Source: an uncultured Oscillospiraceae bacterium
GTDB lineage: Bacteria; Bacillota; Clostridia; Oscillospirales; Acutalibacteraceae
Direction: 5' to 3'
Assembly (NCBI GenBank): GCA_902492895.1
Contig: CABUNG010000015.1
Span: 1 to 55,866, forward strand
Length of the DNA stretch: 55,866 bases
Part shown: positions 26,084 through 36,121 of the stretch, piece by piece
How the letters are laid out: each line of letters starts with the position of its first letter
Position numbering within the stretch: position 1 is the stretch's first letter
The notes under the pieces: model-generated
Seen by the model: only the letters and a program-made list of their open reading frames with translations
Database searches by the model: none
What the model was told of the DNA's origin: nothing
Program-made: the position numbers and the translations under genes

Positions 26084-27565
26084 ATGAAAAGTGTGTGGAG
26101 AAGATCGAAATTGAACAGAAAATGGTGTGCCAGATTGGCTGCACTAGCGCTTTCGGCGTTCTGGATCTTACCCGGAACGGCCGCGGCGGAACAGGGAGAG
26201 ACGTTCCGTATGGATCACAGCAGCATTACCTATTACGGCCGGCAGGAGTTTTTGGATAACGGCGGCGTGCAGCTCAATTTCCAGTCGGGGTTTGAGGTTA
26301 TCTTTACCGGTACATCGGCCGCCGTCGGTATTGAGGTGGCCGGAAGCGCCAGCGAATATATGTACAGCATTGACGGCGAGGCTTTCGTCCGGGTGCTCAA
26401 TCCCACCGCCGGTTACAATTCTTTGGCCACAGGCCTCACGGCAGGCGAGCACACCCTGACGTTTTACGCCTGCAATCAGGGGGCCCGCAACCGTATCACC
26501 GGCCTCCGCTTTGACAGCGGCGCGTCACTGAAAAAGGTACCGAAAAAGAAAACGATCGAATTCATCGGAGATTCGATCACGGCCGGCTGGATCGGAAGCG
26601 GCTACATCAACTGGCTCAGCAAATGCTATACCTGGCAGACGGCCCAAAAGCTGGGCTTCGGTTTCAATGTTGTGGCCCGCGGCGGCATCGGCCTGCTCGT
26701 AAAAGGGACGGACGCACTCAACATGTCGGATCGCTATTTCAGGGCTATCCCGTATAGTGAGACGATAGGGAAAAATGAGACCTATCCGATGTACGACACC
26801 TCCCGGTACACGCCGGACTATATTGTCGTGAATCTGGGTACAAACGATCGGTCCTATTCGAGCAGTCAGGTTCAGGCAGCTTATACCAGCTTTTTGACCG
26901 CGCTGCGCAGCAGCTATCCTGATGCCACTATTTTTGCGCTGCGCCCGCTGGGCGGCCGGGACATCACCGGCGGGGACGGGTATTTTAAAAAGGAAATCAT
27001 CTCCGCCGTGAACGCCCGCCGGAAAGCTGGCGATAAAAACGTGGTTTTTATGGACACGACCGGGTGGGTCGAGGTCTCGGATTTTGCCGATCAGCTGCAC
27101 TTTAATTATGAGGGCAACGAACATATCGCGGAGAAACTGGCAGCCGCCATCGCGGAGTATATCGACGGCAGTGGTACCACCACACAGGATAAACCGACCG
27201 CTCCGCCGACAGGACCGGTTTCCACAGATCCTCATCCCACGGAGGGGCCGACCGGTTCGGGCGCCACCACCCCCGGTTCGCCGGACCAGACGGACCCTGC
27301 CGATCCGGCTACGACCGCATCGGATACCGATCCGGTAAATTCGTCCGGGTCCGAAGCGGGATCGGACGTCCCCGTTCAGACCACCCCGGATAAAGCTGTG
27401 GCGGGAACCCCGACCGGGACGGACAGTTCGGCGCCCCAGTCCGGCGGCGAAAACACCTCTTTTACCGGTTGGATCATCGGGATCACAGCGGCGGCGCTGC
27501 TCCTGCTTTGCGGCGGAGGGTTTGCACTATGGTATTTCGCCCGTCGGAAAAAGCTTGGGACATAA
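26084..27565 (+). CDS. membrane-anchored SGNH esterase, carbohydrate esterase family 2-like
   Basis: A 493-aa protein. A signal peptide covers about residues 1-34. Residues ~38-150 form a jelly-roll domain like that preceding the catalytic domain in CE2 acetyl esterases. The SGNH domain has Ser164 in FIGDSIT, a LGTND block, and Asp336/His339 in DQLHF. A Thr/Pro/Ser-rich linker (~365-455) leads to one membrane helix (~463-485) and a basic tail (ARRKK). It would remove acetyl groups from polysaccharides outside the cell. Ribosome sites are weak at ATG 26084; TTG 26111 behind a GGAG is an alternative start that keeps the signal peptide. Confidence 0.85.
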   Translation: MKSVWRRSKLNRKWCARLAALALSAFWILPGTAAAEQGETFRMDHSSITYYGRQEFLDNGGVQLNFQSGFEVIFTGTSAAVGIEVAGSASEYMYSIDGEAFVRVLNPTAGYNSLATGLTAGEHTLTFYACNQGARNRITGLRFDSGASLKKVPKKKTIEFIGDSITAGWIGSGYINWLSKCYTWQTAQKLGFGFNVVARGGIGLLVKGTDALNMSDRYFRAIPYSETIGKNETYPMYDTSRYTPDYIVVNLGTNDRSYSSSQVQAAYTSFLTALRSSYPDATIFALRPLGGRDITGGDGYFKKEIISAVNARRKAGDKNVVFMDTTGWVEVSDFADQLHFNYEGNEHIAEKLAAAIAEYIDGSGTTTQDKPTAPPTGPVSTDPHPTEGPTGSGATTPGSPDQTDPADPATTASDTDPVNSSGSEAGSDVPVQTTPDKAVAGTPTGTDSSAPQSGGENTSFTGWIIGITAAALLLLCGGGFALWYFARRKKLGT

Positions 27566-27600
27566 AGAATACTCAAACATATGGAAAGGGAAGGTTTTAT

Positions 27601-29043
27601 ATGACAAATACGAGAAAACCCAAAGCCCTCCTTGCTGCGCTGGTGCTCCTGGCCTTTCTTCTGACGGGCTGCGGCCAAGGCAAGCCCACGTCTGAGGCGC
27701 CGTCCAGCAGCAAAGCCGGTACGGAATCCAGTGAATCCCTCAAGGCCTCCGCCCTGAAATTCGACTGGAACGAGGATTTGGATCTGAGTGGACGGGAACT
27801 GACCATTTCCACGTGGGGCGCTGTTCCGGACAGGGATAAAAGCGAATATTTTGAACGCCGCTATATCCGTTCCGACCGGACGGAAGAGAAATACGGCGTG
27901 AAAATCAAGTGGCTTCCGGTTCCGGATACCACCAAATTCGTGCAGGACGTCACGCTGGCCTTTCTTTCGGGCAAAAAATATGCCGATTTGATGTTCTGCA
28001 CCAGTTTTTACGGTTTTGACCTGGCAAAGCTGGGGGCCATTATCCCTTTGGATGACTACATTGACTATGGATCTTCCTATTATTCCGTCAATGGAGATTT
28101 GCTGAAATATGTGGATGGGCTGCACTATTCTTATTTCCCGGATGAGTTCTCGCCCAGCAGCCACGGCTTCGCCGTCATCTACAACACCATGCTGACCGAG
28201 GCCGTACTGGATCCGTCGGAAGATCCCATGACGCTGTATAAAGAGGGGAAATGGGATTGGACCGCATTTGAAAATGTGGTCAAGAAAACCACCAAAACCA
28301 ATTCCTCCGGCGAAGTGACCCAGTGGGGCGTGGGAGGCGGCTGGCTGCTGGAGGCCCTGTGCATGTCCAACGGCTTTTCTCCCATCAGTATGAAAGACAA
28401 CAAATTCACCTGCGAACTGTACACGGATCCCGGCCTCAACGTGCTGAACTTCATCCGTCGGCTCGCATATGAGCACAAAGGCGTGGACGACAATTTCCAA
28501 TCCAACGCGATGGCCAAGGCCTTTAACCAGAACAAGCTGGCGATGGCCATTACGCCGAACTGGCCCGCAGCCTGGGCCGTGCAGAACGGAATGCCGGTGG
28601 TATCGGTTCCCCTGCCGATCGGCCCGGATGCCAACGGCAAGCAGTATATCGGCACGGAGTTCCAGGAATGGTGGGTGGTAAGTTCGATTTCCGAGTTCAC
28701 CCCCCAGGAACTTCTGCAGGTGGCTTTGGATATGAACGAGAACGATCCCGCCTATCCGGACACCTACCAGACCCCCGAAATCGTGCGGGAAAAATACGTC
28801 AGCCGCCTGTATGAGGGCAACGTCTTCGTCACCGAGGAAGAGGGCGAAATCTTCTACGACCTGCTGAAGGACGAGAGCGTGGGGAAAATCGCGGATCTGG
28901 CTTCCTATGATATGCGGTGGACGCTTCACAGCAAAATTCAGCTTCCGCTTTACACCGGTGAGGATCCCCGAACGGTGCTGGAACGGATGCGTCCGGTAAT
29001 CGATACCGAACTTCAGAATTCCCTTCCAGATAAACTGAAATAG
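27601..29043 (+). CDS. ABC transporter extracellular solute-binding lipoprotein (sugar)
   Basis: A 480-aa lipoprotein: lipobox LLTGC with Cys24, a Ser-rich spacer, and a family-1-type solute-binding fold (LTISTWGAV near residue 67; GKWDWTAFENVV; NPxx-like NKLAMAITP). It would deliver an oligosaccharide to one of the two permease pairs downstream. ATG 27601 is preceded by AAGGGAAGG. The frame extends upstream to 27469 inside the esterase gene, but that part is not credible. It is the first of two unlike binding proteins in a row. Confidence 0.88.
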   Translation: MTNTRKPKALLAALVLLAFLLTGCGQGKPTSEAPSSSKAGTESSESLKASALKFDWNEDLDLSGRELTISTWGAVPDRDKSEYFERRYIRSDRTEEKYGVKIKWLPVPDTTKFVQDVTLAFLSGKKYADLMFCTSFYGFDLAKLGAIIPLDDYIDYGSSYYSVNGDLLKYVDGLHYSYFPDEFSPSSHGFAVIYNTMLTEAVLDPSEDPMTLYKEGKWDWTAFENVVKKTTKTNSSGEVTQWGVGGGWLLEALCMSNGFSPISMKDNKFTCELYTDPGLNVLNFIRRLAYEHKGVDDNFQSNAMAKAFNQNKLAMAITPNWPAAWAVQNGMPVVSVPLPIGPDANGKQYIGTEFQEWWVVSSISEFTPQELLQVALDMNENDPAYPDTYQTPEIVREKYVSRLYEGNVFVTEEEGEIFYDLLKDESVGKIADLASYDMRWTLHSKIQLPLYTGEDPRTVLERMRPVIDTELQNSLPDKLK

Positions 29044-29051
29044 CGGAGGAT

Positions 29052-31910
29052 ATGGTGGGCTCAATGAAAAAAATGGTTTTTGGACGGATACTGCCGTCTC
29101 TGCTGTCCGGTATCCTGCTGCTGACGCCTGTAGCCGCCGATTCCGGCTTCACACAGACGGAGAAGAGCGAGACCGGCGCGGTCCGGACCGGCGGCGGGGG
29201 GTATTATGCGTATCTCCAAAGCCATCCGGACGGACCCCGCCCGGACAGGGAGATATCCGTGGAAATAGCGGAGCCTGTGCGGATCGACGAGGACGGGCGG
29301 GCCTCCTGGGATATCGAGGTTCCCGCCGAGGGCTTTTACAATCTGCGCGTGACATACACGGCCCATGCAGGCAAGGACATCGATATCGAATGCGGGCTGC
29401 TGATCGACGGCGTATCCCCTTTTCAAGCGGCGGAGGCCATGCCTCTGACCCGGGTTTGGAAGGACAGCGGCAAAGCGTCCTATGTAGATACCTCGGGCAA
29501 CGAATACCTCCCGGTACAGGAAGAGCTGTTTCGGCAGGAGACCGTCTTTTTGTCGACACGGGATGAATATGTGGATGGGGGCACCCTCTTTTGGTTTGAC
29601 GAGGGGCCCCATACCCTGACCCTGTTCGGGGAACGGGAATCCTTTACGGTGAACGCCCTGTCCCTGTGTCAGGAATCCCGGCTGGAAAGCTACGAGCAGT
29701 ATCTGGACGGGCGCACGCCCCAGCCGGTCGAGGCGGAGCCTATCCAGCTGGAAGGAGAGGCGGCGGCGTTCAAATCGCATCCCACCCTGTACGCTCTGGC
29801 GGACCTCTCCTCCTGTGTCACGTCTCCCTACGATCCGCGCAAGGCCCTGCTCAACACCATCGGCGGCGAAAACTGGTCCGATAAAGGGCAGTGGATGGAA
29901 TGGGAATTCGATGTAAAAACCGCGGGTTTTTATCAGCTGTCTTTCCGCGTCAAGCAGAACTATAAATCCGGTTCGTTCTCGGTGCGCCGGCTGTATCTGG
30001 ACGAGAAGGTCCCGTTCGAAGAGGCTTCGGACATCCGGTTTGTGTACAATCTGGGCTGGAGCATCGTCACCATGGGGGGCGACACCCCGCGGTATCTCTG
30101 GCTGGATGAGGGACCTCACACCATCCGCCTGGAGGTGGTGTATGGCGGTTTCACTGAAATTTGCGCTGAAATCGAAGACTGCGTATCCCAGGCCAACGTA
30201 CTCTACCGGAACATCATGATGATTACCGGTACCTCCCCCGACCTTCAGCGGGATTACAACATCGGCAAGCTCATCCCCGGCTGCGAGGAGTCTTTCAGAG
30301 AACTGAGCAATCGCTTGTACGGCCTGGTGGATCGGCTGGAAAGCCTGGTGGGCAAGAAGGGCGCGGAGACGGCGGCCCTGGAAAAGCTGGCCCTCCAGCT
30401 CGGCGAATTCGCGGAGGATACCGAGACGGCACCCCGCCGCCTGAGCACGTTCAGCGCCAATATCAGCGGTCTGGCGGCCAGTCTCGTCAGCATGACCGGT
30501 CAGCCGCTGCTGCTGGATTATATGCTGCTCAGCCCGGTGGGAAGCGAGCTGCCTGCGGCCGACGCCCCCTGGTATCGGGCAGCGTGGAACGAAATACAGC
30601 GCTTCTTCTTTTCCTTTATCGAGGACTACGACAACATCGGATCGGCAGAGCAGCAAAGTGAGAAGGAAGCGGTGAACCTGTGGCTGGGAGTGGGCCGGGA
30701 TCAGGCAACCGTCCTGTACTCCCTGATCTTGAGCGATTTTACCGCGAACACCGGGATACCGGTCAATCTCCGCCTGATTTCCCAGGACGTGCTGCTGCGG
30801 GCTGTGGCGGCCGGCAAGGGGCCGGATTTGGCGCTGTTCCAGCCGCAATCCACTGTGATCAACTATGCGCTCCGTGGAGCGGCCTATGATTTGAGCCAAT
30901 TTCCGGACGCCGGGGAGATCCGGAGCCGGTTTCATCCGGAGGCGGTGAGGCAGTACGAGCTGTCTGGCGGCTTTTACGCGCTGCCGGAGCAGATGAACTA
31001 CAACGTGATGTTTGTCCGCACCGATGTGCTGGCCGAGCTGGGCCTGTCGGTGCCGGAAACCTGGGAAGAACTGTACGACGTTCTGGCCCAGCTGCAGCGC
31101 AATCATATGCAGGTGGGCGTCACCTCCTCGTTCACCGCGCTGTCCACCTCTGAAATGAATCCACTGTTTTTGTCCCTTCTGTATCAGAACGGCGGAAACG
31201 TGTACGATGAAGACGGACGGGAATGCATCCTGAACCAGCCGGTTGGGGTGCAGGCGTTTACCCAGTTCTGCGAACTGTATACCAAATACGGCGTTCCGCT
31301 GAAAATCGATCTCCTGACCCATTTCCGCACCGGAGAGGCGCCGCTGGTCATTCATAATGTGTCCTTTGGAAACGAGCTGTCGGTTTCGGCGCCGGAGCTG
31401 TCGGGGCTGTGGGAAATGGTGCCCTTCCCGGGGATTCGCCGGGAGGACGGTACCATCGACAACACCACGGTGCTCACTACGGTAAGCAGCGGGATGGCGG
31501 TGACGGCCGCCAGCAGCGGTGTCGTGATGTTTTCCAACGCCAGGAGCCGCGAAAACACCTGGGAGTTTATGAAATGGTGGACCGGCACCGAAGCTCAGGC
31601 GGAATATGCCCGGCAGATCGAATCGACGCTGGGCCGTTCGGGACGCTGGCTGTCCGCCAATCTGGAGGCTGTGGGAGACGTGGCCTGGTCCAAAAAGGAG
31701 CTGGAGGTCATCACCGGTCAGCTGGATACGCTCCGGTGCCTGCCTGAAGTGGCCGGCGGATATTACACCGGACGCAGCGTCAACAACGCCGTGCGCACCG
31801 TGGTCAACAACGGCAAGGGCGGCGTGTCTCCCAAGGAAACGCTTTACGATTACATCCGCGACATCAACCGGGAAATTCTTTTGAAAAGAAAAGAACTGGG
31901 ATTGGATTAA
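29052..31910 (+). CDS. large solute-binding protein with N-terminal beta-sandwich domains
   Basis: A 952-aa exported protein, about twice the usual binding-protein size. After a signal peptide (MKKMVFGRILP..., ending about residue 30) come two carbohydrate-binding-like beta-sandwich domains: one around residues 80-215 (PAEGFYNLRVTY) and one around 280-390 (KTAGFYQLSFRV). A helical section with Leu/Glu repeats spans ~395-480, and a solute-binding domain covers ~540-950 (PETWEELYDVL, NTWEFMKWW-like ENTWEFMKWWTG). The start is ambiguous: ATG 29052 is only 2 bp from GGAGG, GTG 29055 is 5 bp, ATG 29064 begins the obvious signal. No lipobox cysteine is seen. It lies 8 bp after the previous binding-protein gene. 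Confidence 0.82.
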   Translation: MVGSMKKMVFGRILPSLLSGILLLTPVAADSGFTQTEKSETGAVRTGGGGYYAYLQSHPDGPRPDREISVEIAEPVRIDEDGRASWDIEVPAEGFYNLRVTYTAHAGKDIDIECGLLIDGVSPFQAAEAMPLTRVWKDSGKASYVDTSGNEYLPVQEELFRQETVFLSTRDEYVDGGTLFWFDEGPHTLTLFGERESFTVNALSLCQESRLESYEQYLDGRTPQPVEAEPIQLEGEAAAFKSHPTLYALADLSSCVTSPYDPRKALLNTIGGENWSDKGQWMEWEFDVKTAGFYQLSFRVKQNYKSGSFSVRRLYLDEKVPFEEASDIRFVYNLGWSIVTMGGDTPRYLWLDEGPHTIRLEVVYGGFTEICAEIEDCVSQANVLYRNIMMITGTSPDLQRDYNIGKLIPGCEESFRELSNRLYGLVDRLESLVGKKGAETAALEKLALQLGEFAEDTETAPRRLSTFSANISGLAASLVSMTGQPLLLDYMLLSPVGSELPAADAPWYRAAWNEIQRFFFSFIEDYDNIGSAEQQSEKEAVNLWLGVGRDQATVLYSLILSDFTANTGIPVNLRLISQDVLLRAVAAGKGPDLALFQPQSTVINYALRGAAYDLSQFPDAGEIRSRFHPEAVRQYELSGGFYALPEQMNYNVMFVRTDVLAELGLSVPETWEELYDVLAQLQRNHMQVGVTSSFTALSTSEMNPLFLSLLYQNGGNVYDEDGRECILNQPVGVQAFTQFCELYTKYGVPLKIDLLTHFRTGEAPLVIHNVSFGNELSVSAPELSGLWEMVPFPGIRREDGTIDNTTVLTTVSSGMAVTAASSGVVMFSNARSRENTWEFMKWWTGTEAQAEYARQIESTLGRSGRWLSANLEAVGDVAWSKKELEVITGQLDTLRCLPEVAGGYYTGRSVNNAVRTVVNNGKGGVSPKETLYDYIRDINREILLKRKELGLD

Positions 31911-31926
31911 CCCGTTGGAGGAAGCT

Positions 31927-32847
31927 ATGAAACGTATACATAGGCGGGACGGCAGCACCCCGTTTTGGAGACAAATCGCGACGAACTGGCAGATGTACGT
32001 GCTGCTGGCGCCTTTTATGTTTTTCTTTTTTCTCTTTACCGTCTGGCCGGTGCTGGCCTCCCTGGCGGTGAGTTTTACCGAGTATAACGTACTGGAAGCG
32101 CCGCGGTTCGTGGGGCTTGACAACTTCAGACGCCTGTTTTTGGAAGACAGCGTCTTTTTGAAGTCGCTGGGCAACACCGTCGTGTTTGCCGCGATTACCG
32201 GGCCGCTGGGTTTTCTGATCTCATTTTTCGTCTCCTGGGTCATCAACGATATGAAGCCGCTGCTCCGGGCACTGCTGACTTTCATATTCTATATCCCCTC
32301 CATATCCGGCACCGTATACACCATTTGGGGGATTATTTTCGACAGCGAGATCTACGGTTACGCCAACAGTTTTTTGATGAGTCTGGGCTTCATTCAGGAT
32401 CCTATCAACTGGCTGACCAATGAAACCTACATACTGCCCCTCATCATCGTTGTACAGCTTTGGATGAGCATGGGCGTGGGCTTTCTGGCGATGCGGGCCG
32501 GTTTTGCTACCACGGATAAGCAATTGTATGAGGCGGGTGCGATCGACGGCATCCGGAACCGCTGGCAGGAACTGTGGCATATCACCATTCCCAGCATGGC
32601 ACCTCATCTGACCACGGCGGCGGTGCTGCAGATCACCAGCATGTTTTCCAACGCCACGGTATCCACCACCCTGGTGGGCAATCCGTCCACCAATTATGCC
32701 GGACATTTGGTGATGAACCATTTTGCCGATTACAGCGGCGTACGTCTGGAACGCGGATACGCCAGCGCGATCGCGACCTGTTTGTTTGTCTTTATTTTTC
32801 TGATCAACCGCGTGATTATGAAACAGCTGCGAAGAGTGGGTGAATGA
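31927..32847 (+). CDS. carbohydrate ABC transporter permease (MalF/UgpA type), pair A
   Basis: A 306-aa inner-membrane permease with about six hydrophobic segments. The EAA loop is EAGAIDGIRNRWQELWHITIP, which docks the ATPase. ATG 31927 was chosen because GGAGG lies 5 bp before it; the frame's TTG at 31915 is inside that ribosome site. It overlaps its partner by ATGA. No ATPase is encoded nearby, so a shared MsmX/UgpC-like ATPase is expected. Confidence 0.93.
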   Translation: MKRIHRRDGSTPFWRQIATNWQMYVLLAPFMFFFFLFTVWPVLASLAVSFTEYNVLEAPRFVGLDNFRRLFLEDSVFLKSLGNTVVFAAITGPLGFLISFFVSWVINDMKPLLRALLTFIFYIPSISGTVYTIWGIIFDSEIYGYANSFLMSLGFIQDPINWLTNETYILPLIIVVQLWMSMGVGFLAMRAGFATTDKQLYEAGAIDGIRNRWQELWHITIPSMAPHLTTAAVLQITSMFSNATVSTTLVGNPSTNYAGHLVMNHFADYSGVRLERGYASAIATCLFVFIFLINRVIMKQLRRVGE

Positions 32848-33740
32848 TGACGAAGTCAACCAGTACGGCCAAGGTCCGGCGTCTGTTATCCAATCGCACC
32901 CGCCGGGTCAGCCGCTCCAAATCCGGAGATTTTTTCATGTTCCTTTTCATCGGCACCGTAGCCGTATTCAGTGCCCTGCCCCTGGTTCTGGCCATCGGCA
33001 TGTCGCTCAAGCCGATCCATGAACTGTATGTGTTTCCGCCCACTCTGTGGCCGCGGAGTCTGACGGGGGATAACTATAAAATGCTGTTTACCCTGCTGGG
33101 CACCAGCCGGGTGGCGTTTTCCCGCTATGTTTTCAACACGGTGTTTATCACGGTGATCACGACGGCGGGCCATGTGCTGTTCGCCTCCATGGCGGCATAC
33201 CCCTTAGCCAAGGGCCGGTTCCCGGGAAAAAAGATCCTGCATCAGGCGGTGCTTCTGGCACTGATGTTTGTGCCGGCCATCGCGGATGTCATCAACTATA
33301 TGACCATTTCGGGGCTGGGGTGGCTGGACACCTATATGGCGGCCATTGCGCCTAACATCGCCACGACCCTGGGGCTCTTTTTGATCACGAATTATATGAC
33401 CACAATCCCCGATACCCTGCTCGAGGCGGCGAAAATCGACGGCTGCTCCGAGTTTCGGATTTACTGGTCGATCATCATGCCGATCTGCAAACCGGCCTGG
33501 CTGACGCTGGTGATCATTATGTTTCAAAACATTTGGGGACAGACCCATACCGCTTACATATACAAGGAAGCCATGAAGACCCTGCCCTATGCCCTGACCC
33601 AGATTACCCAGGGCGGCTATATCCGCGCAGGGGCGGCCCAGGCCGTCGGCGTGCTGATGCTGCTGGTGCCTGCCATTATCTTTGTTTTCAATCAGTCCAA
33701 AATACTCGAAACCATGGCGTCGTCGGGTATTAAAGAGTAG
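32844..33740 (+). CDS. carbohydrate ABC transporter permease (MalG/UgpE type), pair A
   Basis: A 298-aa permease with a basic N-terminal tail, six hydrophobic segments and the EAA loop EAAKIDGCSEFRIYWSIIMP. It completes the heterodimer with the preceding permease and is translationally coupled to it (4-bp overlap). After it come 266 bp without a gene or clear terminator, a possible operon boundary inside the run. Confidence 0.93.
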   Translation: MMTKSTSTAKVRRLLSNRTRRVSRSKSGDFFMFLFIGTVAVFSALPLVLAIGMSLKPIHELYVFPPTLWPRSLTGDNYKMLFTLLGTSRVAFSRYVFNTVFITVITTAGHVLFASMAAYPLAKGRFPGKKILHQAVLLALMFVPAIADVINYMTISGLGWLDTYMAAIAPNIATTLGLFLITNYMTTIPDTLLEAAKIDGCSEFRIYWSIIMPICKPAWLTLVIIMFQNIWGQTHTAYIYKEAMKTLPYALTQITQGGYIRAGAAQAVGVLMLLVPAIIFVFNQSKILETMASSGIKE

Positions 33741-34006
33741 GTTTCCTGCCGGGCCGTTTCAGCCAATATTTTCAGCTCACGGTCCTTCTTCCTTTCCTGA
33801 TTCTTTTACTAAAATGGCTCTAGCATCGGCTGACGAGGGCAAACACGCCTACTGGCGGTCAAAAAGGCGGCCAACGGCGTTCTCGGCTTTGGCGGGCATT
33901 AGCCCGGCAACGAGGACAACGCCGCCAGCACCTGTTTTCACGCCGAAAAACCGCGTGGCCCCTTGTCAATCGATGCTAGGAGCGTTACAGAAAACGGAGA
34001 AATGCG

Positions 34007-36121
34007 ATGATGGCGATACTACGCAAATGGATGGCGGTTACGGTATGCGCGGCCGCGTGGTTGGGCCTGTGTATGCCGGCTGCGGCCGCAGACGCCCCGG
34101 GTATGCAGCGGATCGATGGGGATCCGGTGTACGAATCCTTCACCTATATCGACGACGGAGAAAACGGAATCAAGGCGATCCTGTCTCCGGCGGCCTACCG
34201 GCCCGTTTTCCTGGCCGACGCCGCCTCGATGGGAACCAGTCTTTCGGAACCGGCGGATTTGTTCGTTTTTAGGGACGAAGTGTACATTGCCGACCGTGCG
34301 GGCGGAAAAGTGATCATCACCGATACGGAATTCCAGGTGAAAAAAGAGATTGCGGGTTTCACCTGGCAGGGGGCCGCCGAAACCCTGCTGAATCCGGAGG
34401 GCGTGTACGCCACGGCCGATAAGATTTACATTGCGGATACCGGCAACCGGCGCATCGTGGTGCTGAACCGGGAAGGCGTCTGCCTGTCGGTTATCACGGC
34501 TCCTCAATCGGAGCTGCTGTCGGAGAACTTGGTATTTGAACCGCTGAAAATCGCGGTGGACGGTCACGGCCGGATCTATGCGGTCGTGAAGGGCGTATAC
34601 GAGGGCATCATGGAGCTATATGAGGACGGCAGCTTTGCCGGGTTTGTGGGGAGCATTCCGGTTTCTCCCGATCCTTTGATGCTGTTCTGGAAAACCATCA
34701 TGACCAAGGAGGCCCGCAGCAAGCTGGCCAATTTCGTCCCCGTGGAATACACCAATCTCACCGTGGACAGCGCGGGATTCATCTATGCCACGTCGCTGGC
34801 GGACGAAAACCTGAATTCCATCCGGCGGCTGAATTCGGCAGGCAGCGATATCCTTATTCGCAGCTCCCTGGGGAATATTCCAGTAAACGGTGCCGTGACG
34901 GACGGCGAGACCGCGCTGGCTTCGGATTTTGCGGATGTGGCGGCCGATGGTGATAAGATGTTTTTCGCCCTGGACCGGAAATACGGCCGGGTATTCACCT
35001 ATGACACCTTCGGCAATCTTCTGTTTGTGTTCGGCGGTACCTATACCGGGCAGACCGGCACTTTTCAGAAAGCGTCCGCCATCGCGCTGTGCGGCGACCG
35101 AGTATTGGTCTCCGATTTGGATGCCGGGACCATTACGGTGTTTGAACAGACAGAATATGCGGCGGCCATCCTGCGGGGGGCGGCGCTGTATAACGAAGAC
35201 CGGTACGAGGAGTCCATTGCGGCTTGGGAGTCGGTGCTGACCCTCAATCCGTATTACCGGCAGGCCTACGATAAAATCGGCATGGCGCTGTATCAAATGA
35301 AGCAGTACAGAGAGGCCATGACCTATTTTGAAAAAGCAGGTGACCAGGAACAGTATTCCAAAGCCTTTTCCCGGGCCAGAGAGGAAACGCTTTCCGAGAA
35401 TTTCCCCTGGATTATCGCGGGAATCGTCCTGGTGCTGATTCTGTTGACGATGGTGACACGCTTTGTGCGCCGATGGCTGAAAAAGCATCCCGTGAAAAAG
35501 GGCGGAATAGCGGACAGCCTGGGCTATGTTTTTCACGTACTGCGTCATCCCGTCGACGGTTTCTGGGACCTTAAAAACGAAAAACGGGGACGCGTGTGGG
35601 TATCCACTCTCCTCATCCTGCTGACCGTGGCCGCCTTTGCCATGGAGCGGGGGCTGACCGGGTTTGCCCTGGCCGCCCAGCCCTTCAGCCAGCTGGATTG
35701 GAGCCATGAGCTTAAACTGGTGCTGATCCCCCTGGTTCTGTTTTTGGTGGCCAACATGTCGGTAACGTCGCTGATGGATGGAAAGGGCAGTTTCCGGCAG
35801 CTGTATACCGCTGTCGGATATGTCCTCACCCCCCTGGTTCTCGTCAAGATCCCCGTAACGCTGATCAGCGGGTTCCTGACGGCCGATGAAGCCATTTATG
35901 TCAATCTGCTGTCGGCCCTGGCGATTATCTACGCGGGTCTGCTTCTGCTGGCCGCGCTGTCGGGCACTCACGAATACAGTGGAGGAAAAACGGTGGGAGT
36001 GGCCCTTCTCACCGGCGTGGTCATGGTGATCATCTGCTTTATCTGCGTGCTGTTCTTCTTCTTGCTTTCGGAGATTGCGGGCTTCCTGTATACCATAGTG
36101 GAGGAAATGAGATACCGATGA
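34007..36121 (+). CDS. NHL-repeat / TPR / Yip1-domain membrane protein
   Basis: A 704-aa protein of mixed architecture. A signal peptide ends near residue 28 (PAAAADA). Residues ~60-370 carry NHL-type beta-propeller repeats (LNPEGVYATADKIYIADTGNRRIVVLN). A TPR-like pair covers ~385-445 (ALYNEDRYEESIAAWESVLTLNP-type, ALYQMKQYREAMTYFEKAG). One membrane helix at ~452-472 is followed by a C-terminal Yip1-like domain of several helices (~500-700). The start is ATG 34007 behind GGAG. Genes of this kind recur beside sugar ABC permeases and DUF5696 proteins in Firmicutes; the role is unknown, perhaps sensing or organising the transporter complex. Confidence 0.82.
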   Translation: MMAILRKWMAVTVCAAAWLGLCMPAAAADAPGMQRIDGDPVYESFTYIDDGENGIKAILSPAAYRPVFLADAASMGTSLSEPADLFVFRDEVYIADRAGGKVIITDTEFQVKKEIAGFTWQGAAETLLNPEGVYATADKIYIADTGNRRIVVLNREGVCLSVITAPQSELLSENLVFEPLKIAVDGHGRIYAVVKGVYEGIMELYEDGSFAGFVGSIPVSPDPLMLFWKTIMTKEARSKLANFVPVEYTNLTVDSAGFIYATSLADENLNSIRRLNSAGSDILIRSSLGNIPVNGAVTDGETALASDFADVAADGDKMFFALDRKYGRVFTYDTFGNLLFVFGGTYTGQTGTFQKASAIALCGDRVLVSDLDAGTITVFEQTEYAAAILRGAALYNEDRYEESIAAWESVLTLNPYYRQAYDKIGMALYQMKQYREAMTYFEKAGDQEQYSKAFSRAREETLSENFPWIIAGIVLVLILLTMVTRFVRRWLKKHPVKKGGIADSLGYVFHVLRHPVDGFWDLKNEKRGRVWVSTLLILLTVAAFAMERGLTGFALAAQPFSQLDWSHELKLVLIPLVLFLVANMSVTSLMDGKGSFRQLYTAVGYVLTPLVLVKIPVTLISGFLTADEAIYVNLLSALAIIYAGLLLLAALSGTHEYSGGKTVGVALLTGVVMVIICFICVLFFFLLSEIAGFLYTIVEEMRYR

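Noticed and set aside
25893..26087. 64-codon frame between the PrsA-like gene and the esterase gene
   Set aside because: Arg/Gly-rich product without ribosome site or family; probably non-coding.
29061..32285. 1074-codon minus-strand frame
   Set aside because: Spans the antisense of two confident genes and shows no protein-family signal.
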